In this document: piece by piece, positions 9,751 through 18,350 of the stretch | How the letters are laid out: each line of letters starts with the position of its first letter | How positions within the stretch are numbered: the stretch's first letter is position 1 | NCBI RefSeq assembly: GCF_005886805.2 | Contig: NZ_CP045429.1 | Span: 2,202,501-2,266,500, forward strand | Direction of reading: 5' to 3' | Source: Pseudoalteromonas rubra | GTDB lineage: Bacteria > Pseudomonadota > Gammaproteobacteria > Enterobacterales > Alteromonadaceae | Length of the DNA: 64,000 nt | The notes under the pieces: model-generated | Seen by the model: only the letters and a program-made list of their open reading frames with translations | Databases searched by the model: none | Told to the model about the DNA's origin: nothing | Position numbers and translations under genes: made by a program

Positions 9751-9812
9751 TACTGACGTCAAAACAAACGTAACAGCACACAGAAACACCGAAAAATGAG
9801 GAATTTATAAAG

Positions 9813-10481
9813 ATGATCAAACAGCTCAGCCGGGAAGACATAGCCAATATGCAAGAGCGGGTAAGGGCACGACTGATAAACAGCTTGTCTGGATTTAAAA
9901 GTGCCAATCTGGTCGGTACCCAGGATACACAAGGCAACCCTAATCTGGCTATTGTCAGCTCGGTCTTTCATATCGGTGCTAATCCGCCGCTGATAGGCAT
10001 GATCATCCGCCCTGATACAGTGCCCAGAGACACACTGAGCAATCTCCGGGCCACTGGTCATTACACGCTAAACCATGTTAATTCGACTATTTGGCAGCAA
10101 GCCCACCAAACCTCGGCGCGGTACGCCCCGGGCGTGTCTGAGTTTTCAGAGGTCGGACTGGACATGCAGCAGGTTGATGGCATCACAGCGCCTTATGTGG
10201 CACAAAGTCAGTTGAAATTTGCTCTGGCATTACGAGAAGTACAGAAACTGGAGATCAATGGCACTATCTTAGTGATCGGAGAGATCATTGATATTCAACT
10301 GCCGCAAGATAGCATTAAAGCGGATGGCTACATCGACATTGAGTCTTTGAATACCGTGGCCATTTCCGGACTGGATAGTTATCATGAAACACGAAGGCTT
10401 GGCCGACTGAGCTACGCCAAGCCTGAGCACCCACCCAGACAACTCAACCTGAATGGGGAGCAAATTACTGAGCGTGAATAA
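9813..10481 (+). CDS. Flavin reductase-like FMN-binding split-barrel protein
   Basis: 222 residues. The segments SANLVGTQDTQGNPNLAIVSSVFHIGANPPLIGMI and TLSNLRATGHYTLNHVN are the FMN-binding split barrel of the flavin reductase family, which uses NAD(P)H and FMN. It sits 62 bases after the FeS photolyase gene on the same strand. It probably supplies or reduces flavin, or handles a related flavin reaction, for the photolyase group; this is inferred from context. It has no signal peptide or membrane segment. Confidence 0.8.
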   Translation: MIKQLSREDIANMQERVRARLINSLSGFKSANLVGTQDTQGNPNLAIVSSVFHIGANPPLIGMIIRPDTVPRDTLSNLRATGHYTLNHVNSTIWQQAHQTSARYAPGVSEFSEVGLDMQQVDGITAPYVAQSQLKFALALREVQKLEINGTILVIGEIIDIQLPQDSIKADGYIDIESLNTVAISGLDSYHETRRLGRLSYAKPEHPPRQLNLNGEQITERE

Positions 10482-10518
10482 GGATTTTAAGATCAAAGAG
10501 GCACTGACATTAGAAAAG

Positions 10519-10866
10519 ATGGCACATGGGATGGCCGTTGCTCTGGTAGTGTCATTCAAATGTGTGGCACTGGCCGGGCCAAAAATAGCGGTAACCGATA
10601 CCCAGGAGGCTGGTGTTTATATTGTGTCGGTGTCCGGCTCTGAAGACGACACCACTTCGTTGTTGGCGCGCTGGCATAATAAAGCACTCGCCCTGTGTAA
10701 AGGCGGACGTTACCGGGTTGAACCCAACGGTCAGCCTGTGGTGCATGAAAAGCGATGCAGTGATGCCGTGATATCGAGATCTGATGGATTGCACTGTCTT
10801 GAAGTTGATGCCAGCGTATTTGGCAAAGTAGTATGTGATAAAGCCCCGCCTACAGTTTCGCGCTAA
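10519..10866 (+). CDS. Small secreted protein of unknown function
   Basis: About 115 residues if started at the ATG at 10519. The N-terminal MAHGMAVALVVSFKCVALAG looks like a signal peptide. The frame also extends upstream to 10453, inside the previous gene, and a GTG at 10474 is possible, so the start is uncertain. The mature part has paired Cys (LCKGGRY...EKRC, HCLEV, VVC), suggesting disulfides in the periplasm. I do not recognise the family. It ends convergently with the DUF6768-like gene, 16 bases away. Confidence 0.55.
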   Translation: MAHGMAVALVVSFKCVALAGPKIAVTDTQEAGVYIVSVSGSEDDTTSLLARWHNKALALCKGGRYRVEPNGQPVVHEKRCSDAVISRSDGLHCLEVDASVFGKVVCDKAPPTVSR

Positions 10867-10882
10867 AGGCAGGGCCCGACAA

Positions 10883-11239
10883 TTATTTGGCTTGAAGTCT
10901 TACTGCCAGGTGCGCTATTTCTCTTAGGACACTCTGACGATTCATTTCCATGAAAATCCAAAGTTTGGTGGCGATCTGTACAAGCAATCCGGCGATAAAC
11001 CATACAGCCCAGAATACCTGATCCATGACTGCGGTGGCGATATAAAACCGATAGCCGCTGTACACAAAGCCGATGGTGATCAGCAGGGCGCTGATTGAAG
11101 CCAGGATCACCCAGAAACGGGTATTGCCCTGATACACGTTACCCAGCATAGTGAACAGGCCTTTTTCCTGAGCAAGAATGGGATCTATCTGATTTTGTTC
11201 TTGCTGTAATGCTTTACTTATTTCTTTGTCTAAATTCAT
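10883..11239 (-). CDS. DUF6768-like membrane protein, partner of the ECF sigma factor
   Basis: 118 residues. A charged N-terminus (LDKEISKALQQEQNQIDP) is followed by two hydrophobic helices near residues 43-65 and 73-95, and a short basic tail. It resembles the DUF6768 family found behind ECF sigma genes. It overlaps the sigma gene's stop by 4 bases (11236-11239), so the two are translationally coupled. By position it could act as an anti-sigma or sensor protein, but no zinc-binding or classic anti-sigma motif is visible. Confidence 0.7.
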   Translation of the reverse strand: MNLDKEISKALQQEQNQIDPILAQEKGLFTMLGNVYQGNTRFWVILASISALLITIGFVYSGYRFYIATAVMDQVFWAVWFIAGLLVQIATKLWIFMEMNRQSVLREIAHLAVRLQAK

Positions 11240-11754
11240 GCTGTTTGCTCCTCGTTAACCATGGCACGCAATTGTGCCCGTGCGCGGTTTAATCTTGATT
11301 TAACGGTGCCCTGAGGGACATCCAATATATTGGCAATGTCTCTGAGTGACATTTGCTCTAAGTAAAATAAGTACACACAGTGGCGCTCTTCATCGGCCAG
11401 CCGGTTTATCAGCGTCAGGATACTCAGCGAGGTATCCAGATCCGGTGTCTCGAATGCCTGCGTCGGCTGGGTCTCTTCGAAACGATGTTCTGCCTGTTTA
11501 AGATCGACAAAGCGACGGTAAATGGCGCGGAACACCCAGGCACGAAATGCACTGGGCTCTTTGAGCTGATTGAGCTTTTTGGCGATGTTAGTCCAGACAT
11601 CCTGGCAGATATCATCGGCACTGGCACTTTGGCCACTGAGCTTCATCGCAAACCGCCAGCTTGGTTGATAAAACGCTTCGCATAAGGATTCGAACGCACG
11701 CCGGTTACCCTGTTGGGCAGACAATACCAGTAATGCGGCCTTTGATGGTTCCAT
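11236..11754 (-). CDS. ECF (sigma-70 family) RNA polymerase sigma factor
   Basis: 172 residues from the ATG at 11754, preceded by AAGGAAC. Region 2 is visible as RRAFESLCEAFYQPSWRFAM and ADDICQDVWTNIAKKLNQ. Region 4 is ERHCVYLFYLEQMSLRDIANI followed by VPQGTVKSRLNRARAQLRAM. The frame extends 13 codons upstream without a better start. The sigma factor and the membrane protein that follows form a two-gene unit. It is a different system from the RpoE-ChrR pair at 47.8 kb. The signal is unknown. Confidence 0.9.
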   Translation of the reverse strand: MEPSKAALLVLSAQQGNRRAFESLCEAFYQPSWRFAMKLSGQSASADDICQDVWTNIAKKLNQLKEPSAFRAWVFRAIYRRFVDLKQAEHRFEETQPTQAFETPDLDTSLSILTLINRLADEERHCVYLFYLEQMSLRDIANILDVPQGTVKSRLNRARAQLRAMVNEEQTA

Positions 11755-11817
11755 GCTGTTCCTTTGGGCTTTTCTTACAAGACGGCGCAGCATGTAAAAA
11801 GGTTCACGCGCAGCAAA

Positions 11818-12711
11818 TTATTTTTCCCAATAGGGGATTTCACCAAAGTAGCTCACCAGGTAATCGATAAAAACGCGCACTTTGGGCGCCAATAATCGGG
11901 AGCTGGGGTACACCAGCCAGATAGCAGTATTAGATTCGAGCGGATAGTCAGGCAATACCTCAACAAGATGACCCGAGCGCAATGCTTCATACGCACTCCA
12001 GCGGGAATTAATGGTGATCCCGAGCCCCAGTTGACAGGCCTCTCTGACGGCGTCTCCGTTATCAGCACGTAGCTGACCTTGCACTTTAATGGTTTGATGA
12101 CCTTGAGGCGTCTGAAAGGACCAATGTTCCAACCCGGCCAGGGTAATACAGGCATGTTCCAACAGGTCTCTTGGGTGTTCCGGATGCCCATTTTTGGCCA
12201 GATAATCCGGTGAGGCGCAGAGTAATCGGGTGTCTGTGGTCAGTTTTTTGGCAACCAGCGTAGAGTCTTTGAGTGCGCTATTTCGTATTGCGAGATCAAA
12301 GCCGCCCTCGACCAAATCGGAAATGGTGTCGGATAGCTTCAGGTCGAGTTTAATTTCCGGATACCGGGCAAAAAAGCCGGGCAGGGCCGGCAAGATATGC
12401 ATTCTGCCAAAGGATGCTGGCATGGTTAACCTCAGCGTTCCACTGGGCTTTGTACTGCCGGCGCCAATGGCGGCTCGCGCGGCCTCGACCCCATTCAACA
12501 CATCTTCGGCATGGGGCAAAAACGCCAGCCCTTCTTCGGTTAAAGACACTTTGCGTGTTGTGCGATGTAGCAGTCTAACCCCGAGGTCGGTTTCGAGCTT
12601 ACTAATATGGCTGCTTGCGACAGCGGCTGACAACCCCAGATCCTGGCCTGCCTGGCTAATGTTACAGGTGGCAGCGATGCGCACAAACAACTTGAGATGC
12701 TCAATGTTCAT
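11818..12711 (-). CDS. LysR-family transcriptional regulator
   Basis: 297 residues from the ATG at 12711 (MNIEHLKLFVRIAATCNISQ). The upstream open frame to 12792 has no regulator-like sequence. Residues 1-60 form the winged helix (QAGQDLGLSAAVASSHISKLETDLGVRLLHRTTRKVSLTEEG). The rest is the PBP2-like effector domain (GTLRLTMPASFGRMHILPAL, FDLAIRNSAL). It is divergent from the quinone oxidoreductase gene, with starts 98 bases apart, and by LysR custom probably regulates it. The sequence most resembles the DNA-binding-transcriptional-repressor subgroup around DsdC/AaeR-like regulators, but no effector can be assigned. Confidence 0.9.
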   Translation of the reverse strand: MNIEHLKLFVRIAATCNISQAGQDLGLSAAVASSHISKLETDLGVRLLHRTTRKVSLTEEGLAFLPHAEDVLNGVEAARAAIGAGSTKPSGTLRLTMPASFGRMHILPALPGFFARYPEIKLDLKLSDTISDLVEGGFDLAIRNSALKDSTLVAKKLTTDTRLLCASPDYLAKNGHPEHPRDLLEHACITLAGLEHWSFQTPQGHQTIKVQGQLRADNGDAVREACQLGLGITINSRWSAYEALRSGHLVEVLPDYPLESNTAIWLVYPSSRLLAPKVRVFIDYLVSYFGEIPYWEK

Positions 12712-12809
12712 TATTAACGAAATGTATAAAGTGATTATTAAATTCAGTCTATTATCAATAAATAAAAAGGCAAGTATAGTTTTAGTCATCAATACAGGAG
12801 AGCATAATT

Positions 12810-13796
12810 ATGAAAGCAATGGTGTTAAATCAATATGGTGAAGAGGCAGCATTTTCCTTAACTGACGTGGCTAAACCTCAAGTGGTGGCAGGTCATGTTC
12901 TGGTGCAAGTAGCGGCAAGCAGCGTCAACACGGTTGATACGATGATACGTACCATGGGTGAAGCCTTGCCTTTGTCACCGGCCTTACCAGCCGTACTCGG
13001 GATGGACTTTGCGGGTACCGTGGTTGAAGTTGGAGAGGGTGTAACGGACTTTGCCATAGGAGACGAAGTCTATGGGTGTGCCGGTGGTCTGGCTGACTTA
13101 CAAGGCGCACTGGCGGAATTTATGTTGGCCGATGCCCGACTCATTGCGCGAAAACCCAGTAATCTGAGCATGCGAGAAGCGGCTGCTTTGCCTTTAGTAG
13201 GGATCACGGCTTATGAAGGGCTGCAACGGGCCGGGATAGGGGCTGGCCAGCAAGTGCTGGTACATGGCGGCTCTGGCGGTGTTGGACACGTTGCCGTGCA
13301 ATTAGCTAAACATTTTGGTGCACGAGTATACTCGACCGGTGGCGGCGATGCCCAACTTGAGCTGATCAGTCGCCTGGGCGCGGTACCGATTAACTATAAA
13401 ACTGAACAAGTTGCAGATTATGTAGCCACACATACCGACGGCAGAGGATTCGATGTGGTCTTTGACTCAGTGGGCGGCGCCAATATGGCCAACTCGTTCG
13501 AAGCCGCCGCATTGAACGGCCATGTCGCTTCGACTGTGGCTATGGTGGATCTTGACTTGTCAGTGGCCCACTTTAAAGGACTGTCTTTGCACGTGGTCTT
13601 TATGCTGATCCCTATGCTGCATAACCATAAACGTGAAGATCATCACCAGACCCTGAATGCCCTGACAACCATAGTTGAAGCCGGAGCGCTTGTACCCGTG
13701 TTGGATGAGCAAGATTTTAAGTTGTCGCAAGCTGGTCTTGCGCATGCGCGACTGCAAAGTGGTCAGGCGATGGGCAAAGTGGTAATTGACGTTTAA
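12810..13796 (+). CDS. Zinc-independent quinone oxidoreductase (MDR family)
   Basis: 328 residues. The N-terminal GroES-like domain begins MKAMVLNQYGEEAAFSLTD and includes VLGMDFAGTVVEVGEGV. The Rossmann half has the NADPH motif VLVHGGSGGVGHVAVQLAKHFGA. The Cys ligands of zinc alcohol dehydrogenases are absent, so it belongs to the quinone reductase/enoyl reductase branch. It is expected to reduce quinones or reactive alpha,beta-unsaturated carbonyls with NADPH. AGGAGAG precedes the ATG. The divergent LysR gene is the likely regulator. Confidence 0.9.
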   Translation: MKAMVLNQYGEEAAFSLTDVAKPQVVAGHVLVQVAASSVNTVDTMIRTMGEALPLSPALPAVLGMDFAGTVVEVGEGVTDFAIGDEVYGCAGGLADLQGALAEFMLADARLIARKPSNLSMREAAALPLVGITAYEGLQRAGIGAGQQVLVHGGSGGVGHVAVQLAKHFGARVYSTGGGDAQLELISRLGAVPINYKTEQVADYVATHTDGRGFDVVFDSVGGANMANSFEAAALNGHVASTVAMVDLDLSVAHFKGLSLHVVFMLIPMLHNHKREDHHQTLNALTTIVEAGALVPVLDEQDFKLSQAGLAHARLQSGQAMGKVVIDV

Positions 13797-14149
13797 CGAA
13801 TACGCGCTTAGCGCTTAATTTTTAAAGATCCCCGGGTTGAGTGTGGTGTATCGCACTCAGCCTGTACTTAAAACAGCTAGTTTAATTGCCCCTCACACGA
13901 CTGTTTTCTTTTTGTCATTTCACGCTCAAATTTTTGTCATATTGATTGAATTACGACTAACTTATAGAAGTTTTGTCTGCTGGCACATGTTTTGAACTTA
14001 CCTTTGAGCTAACGTGCATAGGCATAATAGTAACCTTATGAATAGTATTGATTTTTTATTTCATTTTCTAAGTTGAAAACAGAACAAGAATAACCAATCT
14101 GGTGCAATGCTCAGCAAAACAAAGGCGCTCTGCACCAAAAGGGGGCAAC
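13797..14149. other. Non-coding gap upstream of astB
   Basis: 353 bases without a convincing gene. The left part has short inverted repeats that may end the oxidoreductase transcript: GCGC-TTA-GCGC followed by TTAATTTTT near 13804-13823, and TGAGTG (13838-13843) with CACTCA (13854-13859). The right part is AT-rich and probably holds the astB promoter. The open frame upstream of the astB ATG (from 14102) looks non-coding. Confidence 0.5.
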
Positions 14150-15487
14150 ATGAACTATTACGAAGTAAATTTTGATGGCCTGGTCGGCCCAACACACAAT
14201 TATGCGGGATTGTCTTATGGCAATGTGGCATCCAAATCTAATGCCAACAAAGTATCCAACCCAAAACAGGCGGCATTACAGGGGCTCGAAAAAATGTGGC
14301 ACCTGGTTCAGCTTGGTTTACACCAGGGCGTCATAGCGCCTAATGCTCGTCCTGACCTGCGTACCCTCAGAGTATGTGGGTTTAGTGGTACAGACGCAGA
14401 GGTGATCAGCCAGGCTGCAAAATCGCAGCCTCAGTTGCTTAAAGCCTGTTACTCAGCGTCTTCGATGTGGACTGCGAATGCGGCGACGGTATCACCCAGT
14501 TGCGATAGTGCAGATGGCAAAGTGCACCTTACGTCTGCAAACTTAAACAATAAATTGCACCGGGCTATCGAAGCGCCTCAGACCAGCCAGATTTTAAAAA
14601 GTATTTTTAACAACAATGACTATTTCAGTCATCATGACGCGTTGCCTCAGCATCCGATGTTTGGTGATGAAGGGGCAGCTAACTATACTCGACTGGCTGA
14701 CAGCTACGGACATCAGGGGCTGGCGTTATTTGTCTATGGTGAAGATGCTCATACTCAGGTTAAGCCACAGCTGTTCCCCGCGCGACAAACTCGTCAGGCG
14801 TCTGAGGCGGTAGCGCGAAGTCACCAGCTCGACCCGCATAACACCTTATATATTCAACAGAACCCTGAAGTGATCGATCAGGGTGTGTTTCATAACGATG
14901 TCATAGCCATAGGCAATGAGAATGTTTTTCTGTTTCATGAGCAAGCCTTTTATCAGCAGCAAAAGGTGATTGAACAGATAAACTCCGCATATCGGGGTGA
15001 CAGGCCACTTCACCTAATTGAGGTAAAGAATGCTGATATTAGTGTTGAAGACGCGGTAAAAAGCTACATCTTCAACAGCCAGCTGGTCAGTTTACCTTCA
15101 GGCGGTATGGCCATCATCGCGCCGGGGGAATGCCAGACCGTGGGGAAAGTTGAGCAATATCTGTCGGCGCTGTGTCAGGCCAGCAACCCGATCAGTGAAG
15201 TAATATATATGGATCTTAAGCAAAGTATGCAAAATGGTGGTGGACCGGCTTGTTTGCGACTAAGAGTGACGTTATCAGAGCAAGAACTCAATGCGGTGAA
15301 TCAGGCATGCTTGCTGGATGAACACACCTATCAGCGCTTGACAGACTGGGTAAACAGGCATTACCGTGACAGACTGAGTGAGGATGACCTGGCTGATCCA
15401 AGTTTGTTAACTGAGAGTCAGCAGGCACTGGATGAACTAACGCAGCTGCTGAACCTGGGCACCATTTACCCATTTCAACAAGTATAA
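14150..15487 (+). CDS. astB: N-succinylarginine dihydrolase AstB
   Basis: 445 residues from the ATG at 14150, preceded by GGGGGC. AstB hydrolyses N2-succinylarginine to succinylornithine, CO2 and two ammonia in the arginine succinyltransferase pathway. Diagnostic blocks: [22 protein letters not shown] at the start, [27 protein letters not shown] and the catalytic-Cys segment [14 protein letters not shown]. The length equals the usual ~445. It stands apart from the other ast genes here; astE lies at 42 kb, so the pathway is dispersed in this genome. Confidence 0.96.
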   Translation: MNYYEVNFDGLVGPTHNYAGLSYGNVASKSNANKVSNPKQAALQGLEKMWHLVQLGLHQGVIAPNARPDLRTLRVCGFSGTDAEVISQAAKSQPQLLKACYSASSMWTANAATVSPSCDSADGKVHLTSANLNNKLHRAIEAPQTSQILKSIFNNNDYFSHHDALPQHPMFGDEGAANYTRLADSYGHQGLALFVYGEDAHTQVKPQLFPARQTRQASEAVARSHQLDPHNTLYIQQNPEVIDQGVFHNDVIAIGNENVFLFHEQAFYQQQKVIEQINSAYRGDRPLHLIEVKNADISVEDAVKSYIFNSQLVSLPSGGMAIIAPGECQTVGKVEQYLSALCQASNPISEVIYMDLKQSMQNGGGPACLRLRVTLSEQELNAVNQACLLDEHTYQRLTDWVNRHYRDRLSEDDLADPSLLTESQQALDELTQLLNLGTIYPFQQV

Positions 15488-15498
15488 GCCTAAGGGCG

Positions 15499-16269
15499 CT
15501 AGTCCAACGCAATGATGGGGGCTTCATTAAATACGTCGGTATTGAGCGGGTGCATAACCAGAGTGACCTGAAAATCAGGTTGCTCACTGTGCTGCGCAAA
15601 GGCCTGCTCTGATATGTGGGCGTATTTGCTGACGCTATCTTGTAATTCCTGCCACATTTTATCCCGTAGTATGGGCGGCATCTTCATTGGCTTAATTAAG
15701 ACATGATGCTCTGGCGTTCTCGCCGGGGCCATCACAGCGTCCAGTGTTTGCGACATGTGTTTACATACTGACTGCTTTATTACCAGGCTATCTGGTGCAA
15801 ACCCCAATGGTGGATGTACTAAAAATTTGAATTGGTTATTGGGGTATAATGCTAAAAGCTCAATATCCTCAAGCGCCCGTAAATATCGATAACTGGAAAG
15901 CGCGCTCAAATTAAACTCAGTGGCAATGTGTTCTACTGTCTGCTGATGATAAAATAGCCGGGAAAAGTAGCTTAACAAATGTGGATTCTTTGCAAAGGCC
16001 TGATCCTGGCGCGCCGTAAAGTAGGTGTGTGCAGGTGTATCCTTTACACTCTTGCCCAGTAGTTCAGTGGCGTCCAGGTCGCACAGTTCTGCCAGTGTTA
16101 ACAGCCGGTTCAGGCTGATGTCATCCTGGTTCAGCATTCTCTTCACGGTATTTTCTGACACATCAAACAACCCGGCAACGTCCTGGTAGGTTAACTCCCT
16201 GGCCTTTAATTGTAATTTAATTTTATCAAGACAGCGCCTGACGACGTGCTTGTTCAGCTCCTTGGTCAT
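15499..16269 (-). CDS. XRE-type helix-turn-helix transcriptional regulator
   Basis: 256 residues. The N-terminal helix-turn-helix is LKARELTYQDVAGLFDVSENTVKRMLNQDDISLNRLLTLAELC (about residues 17-60). A middle segment with a second possible winged helix follows (TVEHIATEFNLSALSSYRYLRALEDIEL), then a C-terminal domain of unknown type. Two-part regulators of this sort are common in Alteromonadales and Vibrio. The target is unknown. It is convergent with astB (11 bases between stops) and divergent from the M23 peptidase unit. Confidence 0.78.
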   Translation of the reverse strand: MTKELNKHVVRRCLDKIKLQLKARELTYQDVAGLFDVSENTVKRMLNQDDISLNRLLTLAELCDLDATELLGKSVKDTPAHTYFTARQDQAFAKNPHLLSYFSRLFYHQQTVEHIATEFNLSALSSYRYLRALEDIELLALYPNNQFKFLVHPPLGFAPDSLVIKQSVCKHMSQTLDAVMAPARTPEHHVLIKPMKMPPILRDKMWQELQDSVSKYAHISEQAFAQHSEQPDFQVTLVMHPLNTDVFNEAPIIALD

Positions 16270-16306
16270 TCTTATTACTCCGGGATATAAGCATCAAGGT
16301 ATCACA

Positions 16307-16438
16307 ATGTGTAAGTTTAAGTATCAAAATATGGTTCTTTATATCTTGTTATTGTTGAACTATTGTGCCGACTTACGTGGATGGCTAGAGTGTCAGCCAG
16401 GCAGTAAGCAGTTTATTGAATATCAGGTAAAGGAATAA
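16307..16438 (+). CDS. Possible small protein preceding the M23 peptidase
   Basis: An open frame of 43 codons from the ATG at 16307, with AAGGT 8 bases upstream and its stop 5 bases before the peptidase ATG. It has a hydrophobic stretch (MVLYILLLLNYCADLRG) followed by a polar tail. The spacing suggests a leader or a small membrane protein coupled to the peptidase. Nothing else supports it. Confidence 0.3.
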   Translation: MCKFKYQNMVLYILLLLNYCADLRGWLECQPGSKQFIEYQVKE

Positions 16439-16443
16439 AGAGT

Positions 16444-17466
16444 ATGGCGAAAGAGTTAGTATCAAGCCGGCATAAGGCGTTTGCATTTACCTGGCTGATC
16501 CCCATGGTGATGGCAGTATGCGTAACTATCGGTGTGCAGCTGCTCTGTCAATGGGCCTGGCAGTTCCGTTTGTCGGTTCCAGCTAAGTTGGGCTTGTACT
16601 TTTCTGTACACTTTTTTAGTGCCTGGCTATTAAAAAGAAATATCGTTAATCAGTTTGGCGAAGGCGGTGAGCAACACCCCGGATTAAACTGGCCTCGTCC
16701 AGGCATTCACCGTTATCTTGGCCGTTATGGTATGGTGTTGACGGCGCTTCCCTCTATGGCGCTGACGCTTTTGAATCCCATACTGCTATTTCAACAAGTT
16801 AAACTACTTGTATGTCAGCTGTCGGTTGGAAAAAGAGTATCGACAGGGGCAACAGACATTGCCGGATATAAAAATAAGGTGTGTTACCGTTTGCCGTTTG
16901 AAGGTCGCTGGCTGGTTTACAACGGCGGCAACTCACCTGCAACCTCTCACTCCTGGGATGTGCTCTCGCAAAGATATGCACTGGACTTTGTGATGGTCGA
17001 TCATACTTATTCACGTCATAAGGATAACGGCCTTGATGTGCGGGATTATTATTGCTTTAACCAGCCAATTGTTGCGGCAGCAGCGGGGGAAGTGATTTCG
17101 GTGTTTGATAGAGTCGCTCAGGCGCCACTACCTGGGTTTGGGTTAATAGACTTCCTTTGTTGTCACTTTGCTGGCAACCATGTTGTGATCAAGCATGCAC
17201 CCGGTGAATATGGTTTTTATGCTCATTTAAAAAAAGGGTCAATTTCGGTCAAACCCGGTGATCGCGTTGGTCAAGGGGAGCTGCTGGGGGTATGTGGGTT
17301 TAACGGCTTTACCAGTGAGCCCCATTTACACTTTCACCTCCAGGATCGTCCAGAAATTTATGAGGCAATGGGGTTACCTGTTAAGTTCACAGGGGTTGAG
17401 GGTGAAGGCGTGCATTCTGACCCTGTGCATATTAGCCGTGGTATGCAGGTGATCCAGAGGAAGTAA
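16444..17466 (+). CDS. Membrane-anchored M23 family metallopeptidase (LytM domain)
   Basis: 340 residues. Two or three hydrophobic segments occupy the first ~120 residues (WLIPMVMAVCVTIGVQLLC, LGLYFSVHFFSAWLL, TALPSMALTLLNPILLF). A LytM-type peptidase domain follows from about residue 175: HSWDVLSQRYALDF supplies the first His/Asp ligands, and GFNGFTSEPHLHFHL carries the HxH motif. Both zinc-binding motifs are therefore intact. Such enzymes cut peptide bridges in peptidoglycan or act on other Gly-rich peptides. The start follows AAGGAATAAAGAG. Neighbours give no pathway hint. Confidence 0.85.
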   Translation: MAKELVSSRHKAFAFTWLIPMVMAVCVTIGVQLLCQWAWQFRLSVPAKLGLYFSVHFFSAWLLKRNIVNQFGEGGEQHPGLNWPRPGIHRYLGRYGMVLTALPSMALTLLNPILLFQQVKLLVCQLSVGKRVSTGATDIAGYKNKVCYRLPFEGRWLVYNGGNSPATSHSWDVLSQRYALDFVMVDHTYSRHKDNGLDVRDYYCFNQPIVAAAAGEVISVFDRVAQAPLPGFGLIDFLCCHFAGNHVVIKHAPGEYGFYAHLKKGSISVKPGDRVGQGELLGVCGFNGFTSEPHLHFHLQDRPEIYEAMGLPVKFTGVEGEGVHSDPVHISRGMQVIQRK

Positions 17467-17580
17467 CTGGCCAGCACACCAGTACACTTTTTAACTAAGT
17501 GCTTGCTTTAGTGTTGGGGTCGAAGGTTTAATGGGGCAATAACAAAAACCAATCATGTCACCATTTTTAGGGAGTATAAA

Positions 17581-18015
17581 ATGCCGGCCTATACAATTAG
17601 TTGCGATCCTAAACGACTCAACTTTGATCTCATTCACGATTTTATTTCAGATTCCTACTGGGCAAAGGAGATCCCTCGTGAGGTCATGAAACAGGCCATT
17701 GAGCATTCTTTGTGTTTTGGCGTCTACACCGATACGGCTGAGCAGGTAGGGTTTGCCCGAATGATCACTGATAAGGCAACGTTTGCCTATTTGGCGGATG
17801 TATTTATTGTGGAGTCACATCGAGGCAAAGGGCTAAGCAAGCAGCTCGTCGATACCATTATGCAACACCCGGACCTTCAGGGCTTACGCAGAATTATGCT
17901 GGCGACTAAGGATGCGCATGGTTTGTATGCGCAATTTGGGTTCAAAACGCCGGACGACCCCAGTATTTTGATGCAGATCTGTCGCTCTGATATTTACCAG
18001 GTTTGTCAAAAGTAA
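17581..18015 (+). CDS. GNAT family N-acetyltransferase
   Basis: 144 residues. The GNAT core is VGFARMITDKATFAYLADVFIVESHRGKGLSKQLVDTIM, with RGKGLS as the acetyl-CoA pyrophosphate loop, and LATKDAHGLYAQFGF as the last motif. It matches the small cytosolic GNATs that acetylate unknown amines. The start has AGGGAG 6 bases upstream. It is followed by a strong hairpin. Confidence 0.9.
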   Translation: MPAYTISCDPKRLNFDLIHDFISDSYWAKEIPREVMKQAIEHSLCFGVYTDTAEQVGFARMITDKATFAYLADVFIVESHRGKGLSKQLVDTIMQHPDLQGLRRIMLATKDAHGLYAQFGFKTPDDPSILMQICRSDIYQVCQK

Positions 18016-18022
18016 GAGCAGC

Positions 18023-18053
18023 GGGCAGCTCTGTTAGTATACTTGAGCTGCCC
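18023..18053. terminator. Hairpin terminator between convergent genes
   Basis: GGGCAGCTC (18023-18031) and GAGCTGCCC (18045-18053) form a perfect 9-bp stem with a 13-base loop. It lies just after the GNAT stop and before the stop of the convergent lipoprotein gene. No T-run follows. Confidence 0.6.
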
Positions 18054-18072
18054 AGTATTCAGTAGGTGAACA

Positions 18073-18342
18073 CTACTTCCAGTTTGACTTATCCCAGTTA
18101 GTTTTATCCCAATTTGCACCGATTGTTATGGTTGCTTTGCCCTCGTCCGGGTCATCCCCATCTTCCACAGTTTCATCAGCATCATTGTTATCATCACCCT
18201 GAGGTGTTTCATCAGGTTTGGTCGTGGTGTTATCTGACCTAGGAGGCTTTTGTGTAACTTGTTGGCTTTCATCAGAGCCAGAGCCCCCACATGACGCAAC
18301 CAAACTTACAACGACCACGATGAATAATAGGTTGTAGTTCAT
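18073..18342 (-). CDS. Small acidic lipoprotein with C-terminal NWDK repeats
   Basis: 89 residues. The signal ends in the lipobox VASC (Cys18). The mature chain is low-complexity and very acidic (DDNNDADETVEDGDDPDEG), then ends NWDKTNWDKSNWK, a three-fold repeat of NW(D)K. AAGGAAGG precedes the ATG. It lies 8 bases behind the long secreted protein gene and is probably co-transcribed with it. It may bind that partner or cations at the cell surface; this is a guess. I know no family for it. Confidence 0.7.
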   Translation of the reverse strand: MNYNLLFIVVVVSLVASCGGSGSDESQQVTQKPPRSDNTTTKPDETPQGDDNNDADETVEDGDDPDEGKATITIGANWDKTNWDKSNWK

Positions 18343-18350
18343 ATCCTTCC

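Noticed and set aside
9019..9789. 256-codon open frame on the minus strand under the FeS photolyase gene
   Set aside because: Antisense shadow of a clearly functional gene; its translation has no domain-like pattern.
12230..12841. 203-codon plus-strand open frame opposite the LysR gene
   Set aside because: Antisense shadow; the LysR helix-turn-helix and effector domain are clear on the minus strand, and its 3' part overlaps the oxidoreductase start.
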